A stretch of 64,000 nucleotides of DNA, from assembly GCF_033807575.1 (NCBI RefSeq), contig NC_084703.1:14260001-14324000 (forward strand). The letters run 5' to 3'. A program made the position numbers and the translations under genes. Under the pieces are notes generated by a model. It saw nothing but the letters and a program-made list of their open reading frames with translations, was not told the origin of the DNA and did no database searches. The DNA comes from Cydia pomonella. Its lineage: Eukaryota > Arthropoda > Insecta > Lepidoptera > Tortricidae. Shown piece after piece: positions 12,047 through 27,000 of the stretch (the first letter of the stretch is position 1; each line of letters starts with the position of its first letter).

Positions 12047-15000
12047 GTAACTGGCCTTTCTTGTTGCTGCTGCCCTTTTCTTTATTTTCCTACTCCTCTT
12101 CTGTTATCTGTCATTTATGCATTCATTAACACGAATATAAGAACATACATAAAAGGTTTCAAGAAAAGTCTATATTGTCTATTCCTCATAAAAGCTCTTG
12201 TGCTTTTATAAGCTATAACGTTACTGCGATTAATGGCTACCAACCTAACAAAACCAAAACGAGTACAGTTTTAAACTAAGTGCATTGCTGCCAACTTACA
12301 AAATATTCATTTGGTTGCATAGTAAAAATAATTACTTCATAAGTCAGAAACACGCAAGTGACACCCGTAATATAGACTACGAAGACCGCTTAGCGTTGCT
12401 TGTTAGTCTCCGTAGGCTACGGTGGCCAAAATTGAGAAAAAACTGTCCAAAAAATTAATTTAGCAAGTAGCAAGTACCAGGGCCTCATGAGTGACGAGGA
12501 GGTGTCGCCGACCGGCCGGCCGCGGCCCGGGGCGGGCCGGGCGCGTAACAAGGTATGCTCGCGCGTCTTGGCTATATACTTTTGCTGTAATTTGTTTACC
12601 TAAATTAAGATTTATTTTTGTTGACTCGTAGGAAAAATATTGTATGCAACGTTGTATAAGTAGGTCAAAAAATTCTCGTGGCGTATTCCTTTACAATGTT
12701 CGCCTACGCCTTCGGCTCCGGCTCACATTGTAACTCACGCCACTCGCCTTTTTTGACCCTTCTTATACAACTGTTGCATAAAATACTATTACCTACTTAA
12801 TTTCATTCACAATGACATTTTTGGTACGATGCAGGACATATTTACCTACGTTATTAAGATAATAGAAAATATATGGTATATGTATGTATTATAATTTATA
12901 ATACTATGTATTTATGCATGTTTGATAATAGTAGTATTTAGATAGTGACTTTTATCTTTCTGTCCTGTTTTTTCTTCCCGAGAGAATGCATTAAGGCATT
13001 AAGTCCGCCATTTGTACTTTTTGGTATTGTGCAATAAAGGTTAAATAAATAATCTTAATAATAGAATCATTATAGTTTGTGTGTATATATATAATATTGT
13101 GTATATAAGTAATATATATATTCACATTTTAATTAAAGTACATGTTCAGTATGGACGCGACACGTAAAGATTACACTAGTTGCAGAAAGTACCTTACATC
13201 GTATTTTTTTATACATATAGTTATCACTAGCCTCGTTCGTAACACTCACAACTTCGTTTTTAAAGGATGATAAACAGATGATGATTATGATGATGATTGA
13301 TTCCTCGGGACTCACACTATCTCTATGCCAAATTTCATCTAAAGCGAAGAGGTAACCGACAGACACCAGACAGTCAGTTTCGCATTTATAATATTAGAAT
13401 AAAAGACTAGAAAAGATTAGAAGAAAGAGAGAGGGATTCCAACAACCTAGGACAGGTTTTGACCTTGAACCACCATGAAACCATGAAGTTTGTTTTTTAT
13501 GTATATCAATTATTTATATATTGTAGTATACACGGTGTTTTTTTTTTTAAGTCCGTTAATTTCAAGGGTGCGTTCCTGAGCTTAGATAACGTAACTTTCT
13601 GGAAGAAAGCGGTATTCTAATTTACTCCATTTTGAAGATAATGAATGAATTAGTTTTATCTGATAATTCTGTCTAATATCTGGAGTTTATTTCGGAGATA
13701 ATTTTTTTTTTATCTTAGAAAGCCCTTACGAGTGTATAGACTTGCCTTAGGGCCTGTTTACACATTGATTAGTATTTAGTACGAGTGTATACATTTGCTA
13801 CTGAACGCAAGTACTATCTCGGACGGTCGATATTCGAAATGTCATTGATATGTCGTAGTTTTCAACTGTTTGGTGGTTTAAATATAATGCCCATTTTACA
13901 ACAACGCTATTTGTTACTTTTCGCGAAAAAAGAAACTAAAAGAAATGAAAATATAAATGAACTATGCCATTCAGTTTCCTTAAATGTACTTAGTCATACC
14001 CCGAAGTTAAAAGAGTTAAAAATTAAAAAAAACACCGTGTATGTATCGTTGTCTGAGTACCCCGAACACAAGCTTTCTGGAGCTTACTGTGTGGCTTAGT
14101 AAATTGTCTAAGAATGTCCTAAAATACCTATTTATTTATTTATTAAAATTTTCAAACATTTATGAAAGGGCTATGAATACGGTTTACTTGATTTAGAATC
14201 GATTTGATGATTACAACAAGCTCAAAACTAAACTTTTAACCGTATTGCAGTTCCTTCCTGCGTTAAACATTCACTTATTACTATGTGTCGTTTTCAAGCA
14301 AAAGGTACCATCGCCGCTTGCCATAAAGACGCTCTGACAGGTTATTCGTATAAACATACAAGCAAAATTCGTCCTTAGCGACAATGTGATACGTTTACAA
14401 GCGTCACGTATAATAGTTTGTTTATAATGATTCTGTGATTGTTATATTACGTCGTTGACTTGATATTGGATAATAATGCGTTCTTAAAGAGATGTGTAAG
14501 TTTTTGTGTATATGTATGTGTGTATAGGTACATTACTCTAAAATACAATCAAAAAATCATCTTTTGTTACTTATACAGTTTTACACTACAGCTGCCATCC
14601 ACTATTTCATTTAAAAAAATTTTTTCTGCAGGACGAATTCCAAGATGCCGCCGAAGAGCAACTTGAGTAAGTGTCTGGGTTTTTCCACATTACCTAAAGA
14701 ACAAAACAACAATTATTTTAAACGACTATGAGTAATACACGTCACGTTTTTCATTTTAAAATATCTCTTACAGGTATACCATGGATTTACAAACGGCCTT
14801 CGAAGAGTGTGAGGTTGCAATGAGAAAATTTTTCAATAACGACCTGGTGGGAGCGTCGAATATAATGAAACCTTGGTAAGTACGTACGTATTTCGTTTCT
14901 CACAAAACCCACACAAACGGACAATTTAAATACATGATGTAGCTAGAATCACCTAGCTACATATCGTGACTTTATCTATGAAAAGGGACCTTATTGTCGA

Positions 15001-18000
15001 TTCTAGATTCCGAGATAAATCTCCAAAAATACATGTTTTATAAGCTTAGTTGCAAGAAATCACACTCGTGTTTTATTTAAGGCCACTCATCTTGAATCAG
15101 TTGCGTAAACTACTATTGTGCCTATGTAACTTCCAACACTAACATACTTTTTTGGAGTACTTATGTAAGTTTACAACCCATTTTCTCAAAAACGCCTTTT
15201 TGCCGTTTTGAGTTCCAACATTTTTTAACTATCTATTTATATCGGGTCTCTATTGTTTCCCATAAAGTTTAAGTCATAATGTATTGTTTGTCCGTATTTT
15301 CGTTAGCCATAATTCAGTTTTTCTCAGAAACGCGTAACTTCTCAGGATTGCCATAAAACAAACCTAACCTAACCTATAGCATAACCTAAGGAAATTCCTG
15401 AAAAATTAACGGTTTCAGAGTTATGACTAATGATAATATCATTACATTATGACTTTCAATAATTACTTATGGCAAACAAAGGGATCCGATTTATATCGTT
15501 TTTGTATGGATCGTTTACTTAACGCATGTAGATTATGGGAACACCAAGGGAAGCACATTTTTAGACTTTTTAGAGGTTATTTTATTAGTAATCTTCTTGG
15601 GTTCATCATCTTTTTTTTAGAAAGACTAAGTCTCTTCCGGCCAGACATACATAACAATATATGATTAGAGTTAACTTTTGGTATTACCCGACTTTCTAAA
15701 CTACCCGAATACACCAATGTAATATACATATATCTAATAATGACTTCAACGACAAAATAAAAACATTATTGTATAAGGACAAACGGCACACCTACTCATC
15801 AACTTCCTATTTATATATAACCTTGAAGACCTTTTGGAACGTATGTGTTTACTATAAAGCTACCGTTGCTATTTATATTCGTATCAAAACCGATTAAAAC
15901 ATTAACTAACACATGCGATTAACAGATACATTCTCTAATAGTCACAAGGTAACGTAGGTTCAGGATAGGTTAAAATAACTAAAATGAGGCTTTACTTTTT
16001 TTACTCGATTTTTCATATTTATCATTTCATACCTCATGTTATATTAGATGTAACAGGGTAAAATGCAATACAAATCATAAATAGGACTAGGGTGTAAAAC
16101 AGATTAATCCCCTATACTTAATGCTTCTAAACTTGTAAAATGCTGGTTCATAAACTTCAAATGCGTCACTATGAGTCATCTGGACATAATTCCCAATGAC
16201 GTTTGGACGTTCAGGTTTTAAAACGTCTAATTTACCTAAATGAAACTCATAGCATGGCTCCATGGCATAGGCGTTCATTTAGTTAGGTAAATACAGTTAA
16301 GAGATAAGCGTTGTCATGTTCATTAGGTTCAGACGAATCCCTGCTAAGCCGTCCATATGTCCCTAAACCTTTTTCATCATGTTTAGAATTACTACACTTT
16401 ACTAAATATTTGTATTGTACAATCCGAAAACAATTATAAATATTTATAAGTTAACGTGTGTGAGAAAAAGTGACGTACAGTCAACATCAAATACATAGTA
16501 GCGGCCAAAGTGGCCAAATATAACGTAACGTAACACACCTTTGCTATCACAGACATAAGGATGTGTTCCGAGGTTCACATATTGGGCCACCTTGGCCGTC
16601 ACTATTTGACGCTGATTGTATACGTTCATACATACGATAATGGCACCCCTCCCCTACAAAATTCTGCAAAATCTAAATTCCATGGACAACCAGTAGGCTA
16701 GAAATTTGGACCAAAATCTCGAAAATTACGGTTATTGGCTCGATCATCTTTTTCTTGACATCTTGTGTCCCAACAAAACAAAAAATCATATCGATCAAAA
16801 CCAAACTTTTGAATTTATCACGTGAATGTGTTATAATGAATCAACCCAATAGTCAATCTGAGTATGTATAACTTAAAAATTACAATTACCCTTATGCATG
16901 GAGTTTAAAGGGTCCAGCAGGCTAAGCGAACAAGAAGTGCCCCCAACGACGGATTTTGTCGATATTTCTGGTAGTGTACTGTTAGGTCCTAAGGACCCTC
17001 CATGCTTAACATCAGATCTCGATTCTCTTTTGTTTGCGAGTTATTCAGGATAACGTAAAATAATTAGGGTATCATTGAAAGTGTCATATTTTATAAACGA
17101 TTCAAGTTACATGAACCAAACAAAATTATATTTGATAACAATAAAAAAAACTACAAAATGCATATTTTTTACCAACATCCTGTCCTTAAACTTCATTGCA
17201 AAAAATAAAAATATTTTTTTCCTTCCAATTTTTTTTTTACTTTTCGCGGAGGTACACCTCCAAAAAAAATATGCATGAGTAGCCACTAATTCCCACTACA
17301 TACACATATAAAAATATTTGCACAAATATATAATATATTATACATGATTGTGCAACTGTTGTTTTAAGGGTTTCATAGTGAATTAGGGGTCAACGAGGAG
17401 ACGACCATAGGTTCGCCATGTCCGTCTGATTGTCCATCCGTGGCCTTGCTCCGTGATCGTTAGTTCTAGAATGCTGCAATTTGGCCTAATAACCTACATG
17501 CTCATTAATGAATAATTTTTACAAGCAGTAACATTACTAGATATCTCATTTAATATAATCCGACTAAATTACATTTCAGCAACACCTCCATATTTCACAA
17601 AATAAATCAAGACATTATGCAACTTATACAATTTTTCTCTGCTCTTAAAGCTCTGCATCTTCTGCACATTTTTTTTATTCCACTGCATTTAAGCCTACAA
17701 AATTAACACACAATATCTAGGGACTATTAAAATTGATAACAAATTCTTAGGCAACTGTCTGTCTGGCGCTATCAACTATCTCAAGTAAAATGTGGAGCCA
17801 GCGTGACTAAAATAAAAATAAAAAAATACTAAAATAAAGTACTAATTTTTTATTGCTTTCCACAAAACCGGCAATATGTAGAATTGTGTAGCTTATTTTT
17901 TACTTTATTTACGGTTTAATATAGAGATTGACAGTCATTGTTAATTAACTTCTCTCTGCGCCAAGTAAAATATAACCCGACCAAGTAATGTATTGGCTAT

Positions 18001-21000
18001 ACCATCCATATTTAACAAACAAAATGACGTTTTGTAACCTTCTTATTTTGGCAAATATATACCGACACATCCGAGCATGCACATTGCGAATTGTGGTATT
18101 CTGGTTTTTCATCTTTCCAATATCTTGGTCGAATGTGTATTTGCGTCTCACATTTTGCTTAATGAGAGAGTGAGACGCAATGCACATTGGACAAAGACCT
18201 TAGACTAGTGGAATATCACCCGAAAAGAAGAATTGAGTCACCGGGTGGTCCGGAGGCTCCGGGAAGTCCGATTTTTACTCATAGCATGACCGGCTAGTGT
18301 CCGCTCCGAGCCCGCACCGGGCCACACCAGAGCTCCGGTGATGACGTAATGCTTTCCATAGAAAACGAAGCGCCGGAAGCTCCGGCCCGGCCCTGCCCCT
18401 GTGTAGCGTGAGTCAACCTTACATTATGATTATTTTACCTGATTTCCTCGCATGTTTGGAGAAAAGCACTATACATATATGCCTCGGCAGGAACAGCAAT
18501 TCGTGGATACGTCTTCTTTGTCGGACGACGCGAAGCGAAATCGAAACTCATCCACGAATTGCCCTTTCCCGGCTTCTGCAATAATGTACTATTTAATCTT
18601 TTGCTAATGAAATCATAGTATCATAAAAATAAAGTTATGTTTCATAACTTTATTTACAGTATGCAAAAATTGCGAAGATATTTGACAACACGTTTTTCAG
18701 TAGATAAAGGTAAACTTTTGTCCTTTCGTCCACTTACCCATTAACCCACATGATCTCCCAGTAGCAGAAACGAAACTCGTCCACGAATTACCCTTTCTCG
18801 GCCCCAAAATCCTCCAATAATGTACTATTTTCCCATATATGTCTTCTGGATCATCATTCCCAAGGTTATCATACCCACTTGTTCCGAAGCACGCGAGGCC
18901 GAAGGCCGAGTTGCGAGATGTAAGTGCTCGCACGCGGATCATTTCTTGCTAGCAAAAGTATAACTGCATTACTTTTCCCTTTTGGAATAGTACATTACTA
19001 TAGAGGACGGGAAACGAAGGGTTGCAGGCCAAGTTAGCGAGGTCGGATAGGGAGACGCGGCCGGCAACCCCGTTTCCCGCCGAGATTTGTATAGTGCGAG
19101 ATTTGTGTTGTGTTCCTGCCGGTGAGTAAGGTTGCCAGAGCTCAACGAGGGGCGGGTTTAGGGTCGGCTGCGCGCATGTAACTCCTCTGGAGTTGCAGGC
19201 GTACATAGGCTACGGAGACTGCTTACCATCAGGCGGGCCGTATGCTTGTTTGCCACCGACGTAGTATTAAAAAAAAGTGCTTTTCTCAAACTTGCAATGA
19301 AATAATTTAAAAAATAGGATGATAATGATGATGATGATTGTTTCATGTCTTAATGTGATAGGTTATTCCGTGCGTGGGGTATTGAAGGGGAACAAAAATG
19401 TAATTATTTTGGCGCTATCACGCACGCCATTACGCTTTTTTTTCTTTCTTTTTTTTTGCGTTTTCTGTTGATACCGAAAGGGGAACGAAAATTTGATTAT
19501 TTTTACGCTACGACGCACGGTTTAGGAGATACAGCCCTATAAAGATTTCTGCAAGACTGAAAAAAATAAAACTTTTTGGGGCTGTATATCCTAAACCGTG
19601 CGTCGTAGCGCAAAAATAATCAAATTTTTGTTCCCCTTCGAAGCCCTGAAATAATATTTAACAAACACAAATAAGAAAAAAAAGCGGCCAAGTGCGAGTC
19701 GGACTCGCGCATGAAGGGTTCCGTACCATTTAAGACGTATTAAAAAAAATCTACTTGCTAGATCTTGTTCAACATTTTACCACTTTGGACACACATTTTA
19801 CCACTTTGGAACTGTCTCTCGCGCAAACTATTCAGTTTAGAAAAAAATGATGTTAGGAACCTAAATATCATTTTTGAAGACCTATCCATAGATACCCCAC
19901 AAGTATGGGTTTGATGAAAAAATTTTTTTTTTAATTTATTGACGTATTAAAAAAAAACTATTCACTAGATCTCGTTCAAACCAATTTTCGGTGGAAGTTT
20001 GCATGGTAATGTATATCATATATTTTTTTTAGATTTTTCATTCTGTTATTTTAGAAGTTACAGGGGGGGGGACACACATTTTTTCACTTTGGAAGTGTCT
20101 CTCGCGCAAACTATTCAGTTTAGAAAAAAATGATATTAGAAACCTAAATATCATTTTTGAAGACCTATCCATAGATACCCCACACGTATGGGTTAGATGA
20201 AAAAATTTTTTTTTTTAAATTTTTATGACGTATTAAAAAAAAACTACTTACTAGATCTCGTTCGAACCAATTTTCGGTGGAAGTTTGCATGGCAATGTAT
20301 ATCATATATTTTTTTTAGATTTTTCATTCTGTTATTTTAGAAGTTACAGGGGGGGGGGGACACACATTTTTTCACTTTGGAAGTGTCTCTCGCGCAAACT
20401 ATTCAGTTTAGAAAAAAATGATATTAGAAACCTAAATATCATTTTTGAAGACCTATTCATAGATACCCCACACGTATGGGTTTGATGAAAAAAATTTTTT
20501 TTTTTAATTTTTATGACGTATTAAAAAAAAACTACTTACTAGATCTCGTTCGAACCAATTTTCGGTGGAAGTTTGCATGGCAATGTATATCATATATTTT
20601 TTTTAGATTTTTCATTCTGTTATTTTAGAAGTTACGGGGGGGGGGACACACTTTTTACCACTTTGGAAGTGTCTCTCGCGCAAACTTTTCAGTTTAGAAA
20701 AAAATGATATTAGAAACCTCAATATCATTTTTAAAGACCTATCCATAGATACCCCACACGTATGAGTTTGATGAAAAAAGATTTTTTGAGTTTCAGTTCT
20801 AAGTATGGGGAACCCCCAAAATTTATTGTTTTTTTTCTATTTTTGTGTGAACATCATAATGCGGTTCATAGAATACATCTACTTACCAAGTTTGAACAGT
20901 ATAGCTTTTATAGTTTCGGAAAAAAGTGGCTGTGACAGAATCGGACAGACAGACGGACATGACGAATCTATAAGGGTTCCGTTTTTTGCCATTTGGCTAC

Positions 21001-24000
21001 GGAACCCTAAAAAACACAAAAAAGACAAAAAAATGAAAAAAAAAGCATACTGGCAGAATTTTGCTTATAGGTTTTTTACGGTTGAATGCCAAGACGTGCC
21101 ATAATTTGACGTTTAAAAACAAAAGAAGGTTGCTTTACAGGCCTAGGTGTGTAAGACTGTATGAAATTCCTTTACATATCATCTTCACTCATCGCACCTG
21201 ATATGTAGTATTTCCGGACCTAATTTGACGTAAGTCATGTCATCATTTCATAGCAAGTTTGAGAAAAACATATTTATTCTCAACAAAAACCATAAAACCA
21301 ACAACAACAAATTGTACACCTCGGCGCCCTCGGGCCCCGCGCACCAAGCAAAATTTAGTACTTAACTTTAAGTATACTACGTAAAATATATAAAATACAA
21401 ATACATTTTTTTTGTTTACCGTTCATTTACCGAGACAAAAAAAAAAAGTTGATGGACCGTATTATTTAAAGAACTGCGTAACTGCCAAAATCGCCCACGC
21501 ATCTCACGATGAATTTTAGAGGTTGGATCCTTTTCGCTAGGTTACGTCCGACTTTGGTAGCAGCGGCAGCAGTCAGTCACAACGCCTACATTATACGCTG
21601 ATTGCCTTCTACAAATCTGCATGGGCATAATTTGTTTATGTCGCGGTCGGACGGTGACAATTTATGCATATATTATATTCTATTCACACCAACCCCGTTG
21701 GAATTTTTAACAATACGCAGGTAACCCTATGACCTGAGCAACCACGTAACCACAATAAGTAGGTATAATAAGACACAAGTATTAACTTGCGGTACCTAAC
21801 TGGATAACTCATTCTTTTTTTGTGATTATAAAGGATTTCGTACCTGAAGAGCGCCAACAGAACCCCGTTAAAAGCTTTTCTACTCCTCTTCTGTTATACA
21901 TCAGTAGTAGAAATAATGACTTCATAAGTCGGAAACACGCGTCTGACACCCTTAATATAGTAACTTTCATAGACTACCAATACCGCTTAGCGTTGCTTGT
22001 TTAATCTCCGTAGGCTACTGTGGCCAAAATAAAATAAAAAGTCCAAAAATTTTATTTAGCAAATAGCAAGTACCAGGGCCAGGGCAATGAGGTGTCGTTG
22101 ACCAGCCGGGCCAGCGCGAGCCGGGCGAAGAATATATGCTCTCGTATCTTAGATTGTATACTTTTGGATTGTTTACCTATATGATACTACTAGTTTAAAG
22201 TATTATTTCTGTTGACTCGTAGAAAAATTATTGTATGCAACATTGTATAAGTAGGTCAAAAAAAAATGCTCGTGTCGTACTCTTTTACAATGTTTTCCTA
22301 CGCTCGCCGCTCCGGCTCACATTGTAACCTACGCCACTCGCCTTTTTTGGCCCTTTTTATACAACGGTTGCATAAAATACTATATGCTATCCATCAGTTT
22401 GACATTGGATTGCATTTCATTAAAGCCTATTTACTTACTAGTACCTATGTATTTACTTATTAGAAGGCAGTTGAAATATTGGCAGTGTGTTGTATAGCCG
22501 CTATAGCAACACAAAAAAAATGGATTAAAATTGCATACCGTTTTATTAGGCAGGCGTCCCAGAATTCATTTTCACCATTGTTCCGTAATGGAAAAGAAAT
22601 TTTAATAACCAAATAAAGGGTACTCCTTACAAGAAATAGTCTAAAAGCTCTCCTTTCGAGAATCGGCTCTTTATTAGAAATTATATGACGTGTTTAGTCA
22701 TATAATTTTGTATGTGTCTGTTATCTTGCAGGTGTCGCACGTCTCTGTACCATAGTCTTGGCATGTCCATCTTCGAGTTCATTCCCGCCATGTTGACCTT
22801 CGACCACGGGCAGATCAACCGCGCCCTGGCGGCGCTCAAAGTATGCATCTCCATCTGCAATCAGCATCGCAGGAACTTCTCACTCGTCGAGAGTATTGGC
22901 ACTATGATAAGAAAGGTAAAATACTAAGGAATACACCTTCAAACAGTAGCACATCATCTGAGTAGCGGAATGTAGGACGTTTTAAAAAATTGAGATTGAA
23001 GATAAAAAGTAACACTTAACACACTTGAAAGGAGCAAGCAATAAAATGGCGACTCTAACGCGAGTCACGGAATGACTTTAATAATATCAAATATCAAGTA
23101 TGTTGTATTTCACAGCCAAACTTTAGCACGTACACAGACTTAGAGGCGCACGCCGAACTATGCTACGCGGAAGCTTTGCTGCTCCAAGCCATGATGACTA
23201 TTATGGAGGGGGAGGATCTTACCGGCCTTATCAAAGGCACCATCAAAGTCAAGAACTGCTACAATAGCTATAAGTAAGTAGCTATATAAGTCCCGCAGTT
23301 ACCTACAGTATTTGAACTTCCAGGAACGTATATCGCTGGCAATCGGTTACATTTACATGCGTAATATCGATTCGGACTTTACAAGCTAGTGGAGTCTAAC
23401 CGTGGAGTCTGCCACCTTGTGGCCTAAATAGAAAACTTGAGTTCGACATTGAAAGTTCACTTCAATAAGTAGATAGCTAGTAGATGCTGCTCCCAAGTCC
23501 CAACAGTTCACGCCCGTTCCCTGATACTACATACAAGTAGAGAGGAATTGTTAAAAACACTTTTATGGTAACACACTTTCCTCAGTTAAGCAGGACGATA
23601 GCAGTGACCCTCACCCTTATTTAAATGCAATGAAGCTAATCAAGCTAATTCGCTCTTCGCTGACGAGTCGACCGTTTAAGCAAATTTGTCCTTAGAATGT
23701 GCCTCTTCTGATTTAGCCGGGCAGGGCAACATAAAGTAACACAAAAATACTCTCGCGCTATTTTTCAGACTGTTGTTATGATCCAAAAATTGATAAATGT
23801 ATACATTTTCCTCATTTCTTGCGTTACACCTGGAATAATTTTAAATGAACATGCTACAGAGACTGCGCCAAGATTCTTGCGCGCAAACAGTGGGAGAGTG
23901 AAACGTCACGGATACATTTCCATAGCGGCGTGCGCCTGGGCACCGCCACGTTCAATGTGATGATATCGCTGCTGCCGCCGAGGATCATCAGTCTGCTGGA

Positions 24001-27000
24001 GTTCGTCGGCTTTTCAGGAAATAAGGTAAGCCCCTCCCCTCGTGGATAAGTACGAGTATATGTACATAGCGGCGTGCGCTTGGGCATACCACGTTTAATT
24101 AGTGTTGGGTAAGACTCGAGTCCTTTGCTTTAAGAGGCTGTCAATATCGAAAGCAAGGACCGTCAGATGATTGATTGTGATTTTAATGGCATACCCATAA
24201 GCCAAAAATAAAGAAATAGAACCGTTTTATTGTAACTTTAAGACTAATCTTTGCAATTATTTTCTATCCAACCGATTTTGACCTATCGAGTACGGCCACG
24301 GTCTTTGAAATATAATGTCTCCCACTGCTGGGCAAAGGCCTCCCCCTTGATTTCCATTCGTCTCGATTTTGAGCAATCGCCGACCAATCGTTGAGATATG
24401 CGTCCAGGCCGTCCCGCCATCTCCGTCTGGGCACAGTGGGCACCCATACCGTGGTTATATTGGCTCACCTTTGTGGGTGCATGCGGCAGATATGCCCGGC
24501 CCAGTCCCATTTCAGCATAGCGGTCTTAGCTCCAAGATCAGTAATGCGCGTAGTTGAGCGTAGCGTAGACTTACGGATTCGGTCAATTCATTTTACTCCT
24601 AGTACGCTGCGCTCCCTGTCTCTTTCGCAAACCTTCAATTTGGTCTTTTGCGCCTCGGTGAGTGACCACGTTTGAGCACCGTAGGTCGACGACATTGTCA
24701 TCAACATGTCGACGAGTTTTCGCTTTTAGGTCAGGGGAAGGTCGCCCTTCATAGACCAATAGCTCGTCCACGCGTTTTGGATCCGTCTTTCGATTTCTTT
24801 ATCCTGTCTATGGCTGAAGGAGACTAATGGCCCAAACATCAATTTCTTAACTGTGTTACTATTTAATAATTGAGTCGAAGCTTGAGTTAAAAGAAAAAAT
24901 TAAAACGCATTATTGCAATAAGGCACATAAATAATATAATAACGCCTATTTTTTTACTTTTAATTAAGATAAAACATGTGTGCAAAATTATAGATAGACA
25001 GTCTTTCTTCGGAGGTTGGAGTCCCTATGAGTAGGACTTAAAAAAGACTCAACAAACGATCAAACTCGGGACATAAAAGACAGAAGTTTTTTAAGCGCGT
25101 ATTTTTTGTTTTACGAGAATGCTTGCTTTGCTTTCTTCAAATTAAAAAACTTGAATTGGCCCGTACGTTTAACGTGATATGTCACGCCTCTCCACAACAC
25201 CTCTATGAATTATGAGTTATTTATTTATTTGTATCTAGATAATATTAGGCAAAAGTATCAATTTATACATTATGACCAAAGAGTTATCGTTTTGTGTTGA
25301 AATACTTAAAGTTAGCATCTGTGTCGTTTACCTACAGAGCTACGGTCTGACAGAGCTGGTGGCCGGCATGCGGTCCGCGGGCCTGCGGGCCGTGCTGTGT
25401 GAGCTCACGCTGCTCGCGTACCACCTTGTTATCTGCCACTTCATCGGCGCGCGGGGCGACCTCGACATCTGCCAGGAGATACTGGACAAGGAGCTCAAGG
25501 TACTGCTGTGGCTCCCTGTTGCGCATGCACTACTCTATGTGCATCTTGCGATATATTCAGATAGTTCAGATGCTGGTTAAAGACCCCTCCCAAAATTCGA
25601 CAAGACGATCATCCTAGGCGAGTCGAGCAAGCCTAAATAAGCAACTTATCCCGCAGTCAAAGTACCATCAAAAACATAGTAATGTATGTAAAAAATGCAA
25701 ATATCGCTACGCTGTTATTCTACTACAGAAAAAGTTTGAGATGTAAAGTCGTAAAATTTGTACAGTACTTATCTACCTATAAAAATGATGATCGATTAAC
25801 TGTGAATGATCACTAACCAACTTAAGATACTTTGACTTACAATAAGTCTTAAACTACTAGACACAAAATATACGTGACATTATATGTAGCTTTGTTTCAT
25901 TATAGTCTCTTGGTCACTGAAAATTCAGGCATATAGCTTTTATCCATAACGGTCGAAAATGCCGTGAATGGCTTCGAGAAAGGAGGGTATACGGCTATGC
26001 CTCGTTTGTTTCTTTTGCTCGTCTTGGCGGGAGCACTAACCCCAGACAATATTTCAAATAACATTTAACCATGAAATGTATCTTAAATACTCGGAAAACA
26101 ATATCTAAATTATTTTGTTCCTTGCAATGTTTTAAACGCCTAAAAATCATGAAAATGAAGTAGGAGAGTCTAAAGCCCGACCTTCCTACGGGTCATAATC
26201 TTAAAGTTAAGAGTATGGAATGCAATCTCGAATCAAGTTATTAAGAACCTCGAATTAAGAACCTTATCGGCCACAGTTGACCTTGGCACTAAAATAAAGA
26301 ATAACATAGACTCTAGAAACATCGGGCTTGGAGTGTTCGTCGACTTAAAAAAAGCATTTGATACAGTCAGTCATCCCATGCTCCTAGATAAACTACGGCA
26401 TATTGGAATAACTGGCAAGGCTTATGGCATTTTTGAATCATATCTGAAAAATAGATATCAAGTAGTCAAGTTAGGTGAATATCAAAGCGATCCGTTACCT
26501 ATAAATTGTGGCGTTCCGCAGGGCTCAATTTTGGGCCCTTTGCTCTTTTTAATTTATATAAATAACCTCCATGAAGCTGGATTACAAGGACATCTTACCT
26601 TATATGCGGACGACACGTGTTTATTTTATTTCGGCGATTCTGTACACAATATCTTACAACAAGCACAAAACGACTTAGACTTACTATCTAATTGGTTCCA
26701 ACAAAATTTACTTACCATAAATACCTCTAAAACGTGTTATGTAGTATTTGCAGCCAAAAACAAAAATATCGAACAAATTCAAGATTTATATATAAACGGA
26801 GATAAAATATTAAGAAAAGACTATGAAAAGTACCTAGGTTTGACTTTAGACAGTAAACTTACATGGAAGCCACATATAGCTAATATAAAACCTAAAATTA
26901 CATCGTTAACAGCAGCAATGCGCCACATAAGTAGTTATCTTCCAAAACAAACTCGTGTCAACATTTATAATTCTTTGATTAAGCCTCACTTAGAATATTT

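Noticed and set aside
15360..15395. Telomere-like AACCTAACCTAACCT
   Set aside because: Only three units of the insect telomere repeat are present, too few to call an interstitial telomere.
18697..19206. Minus-strand frames of 81 and 85 codons
   Set aside because: The first lies across the inverted exon 8 copy and repeat sequence; neither shows a domain. The TTC39 residues in this region come from the copied exon fragment.
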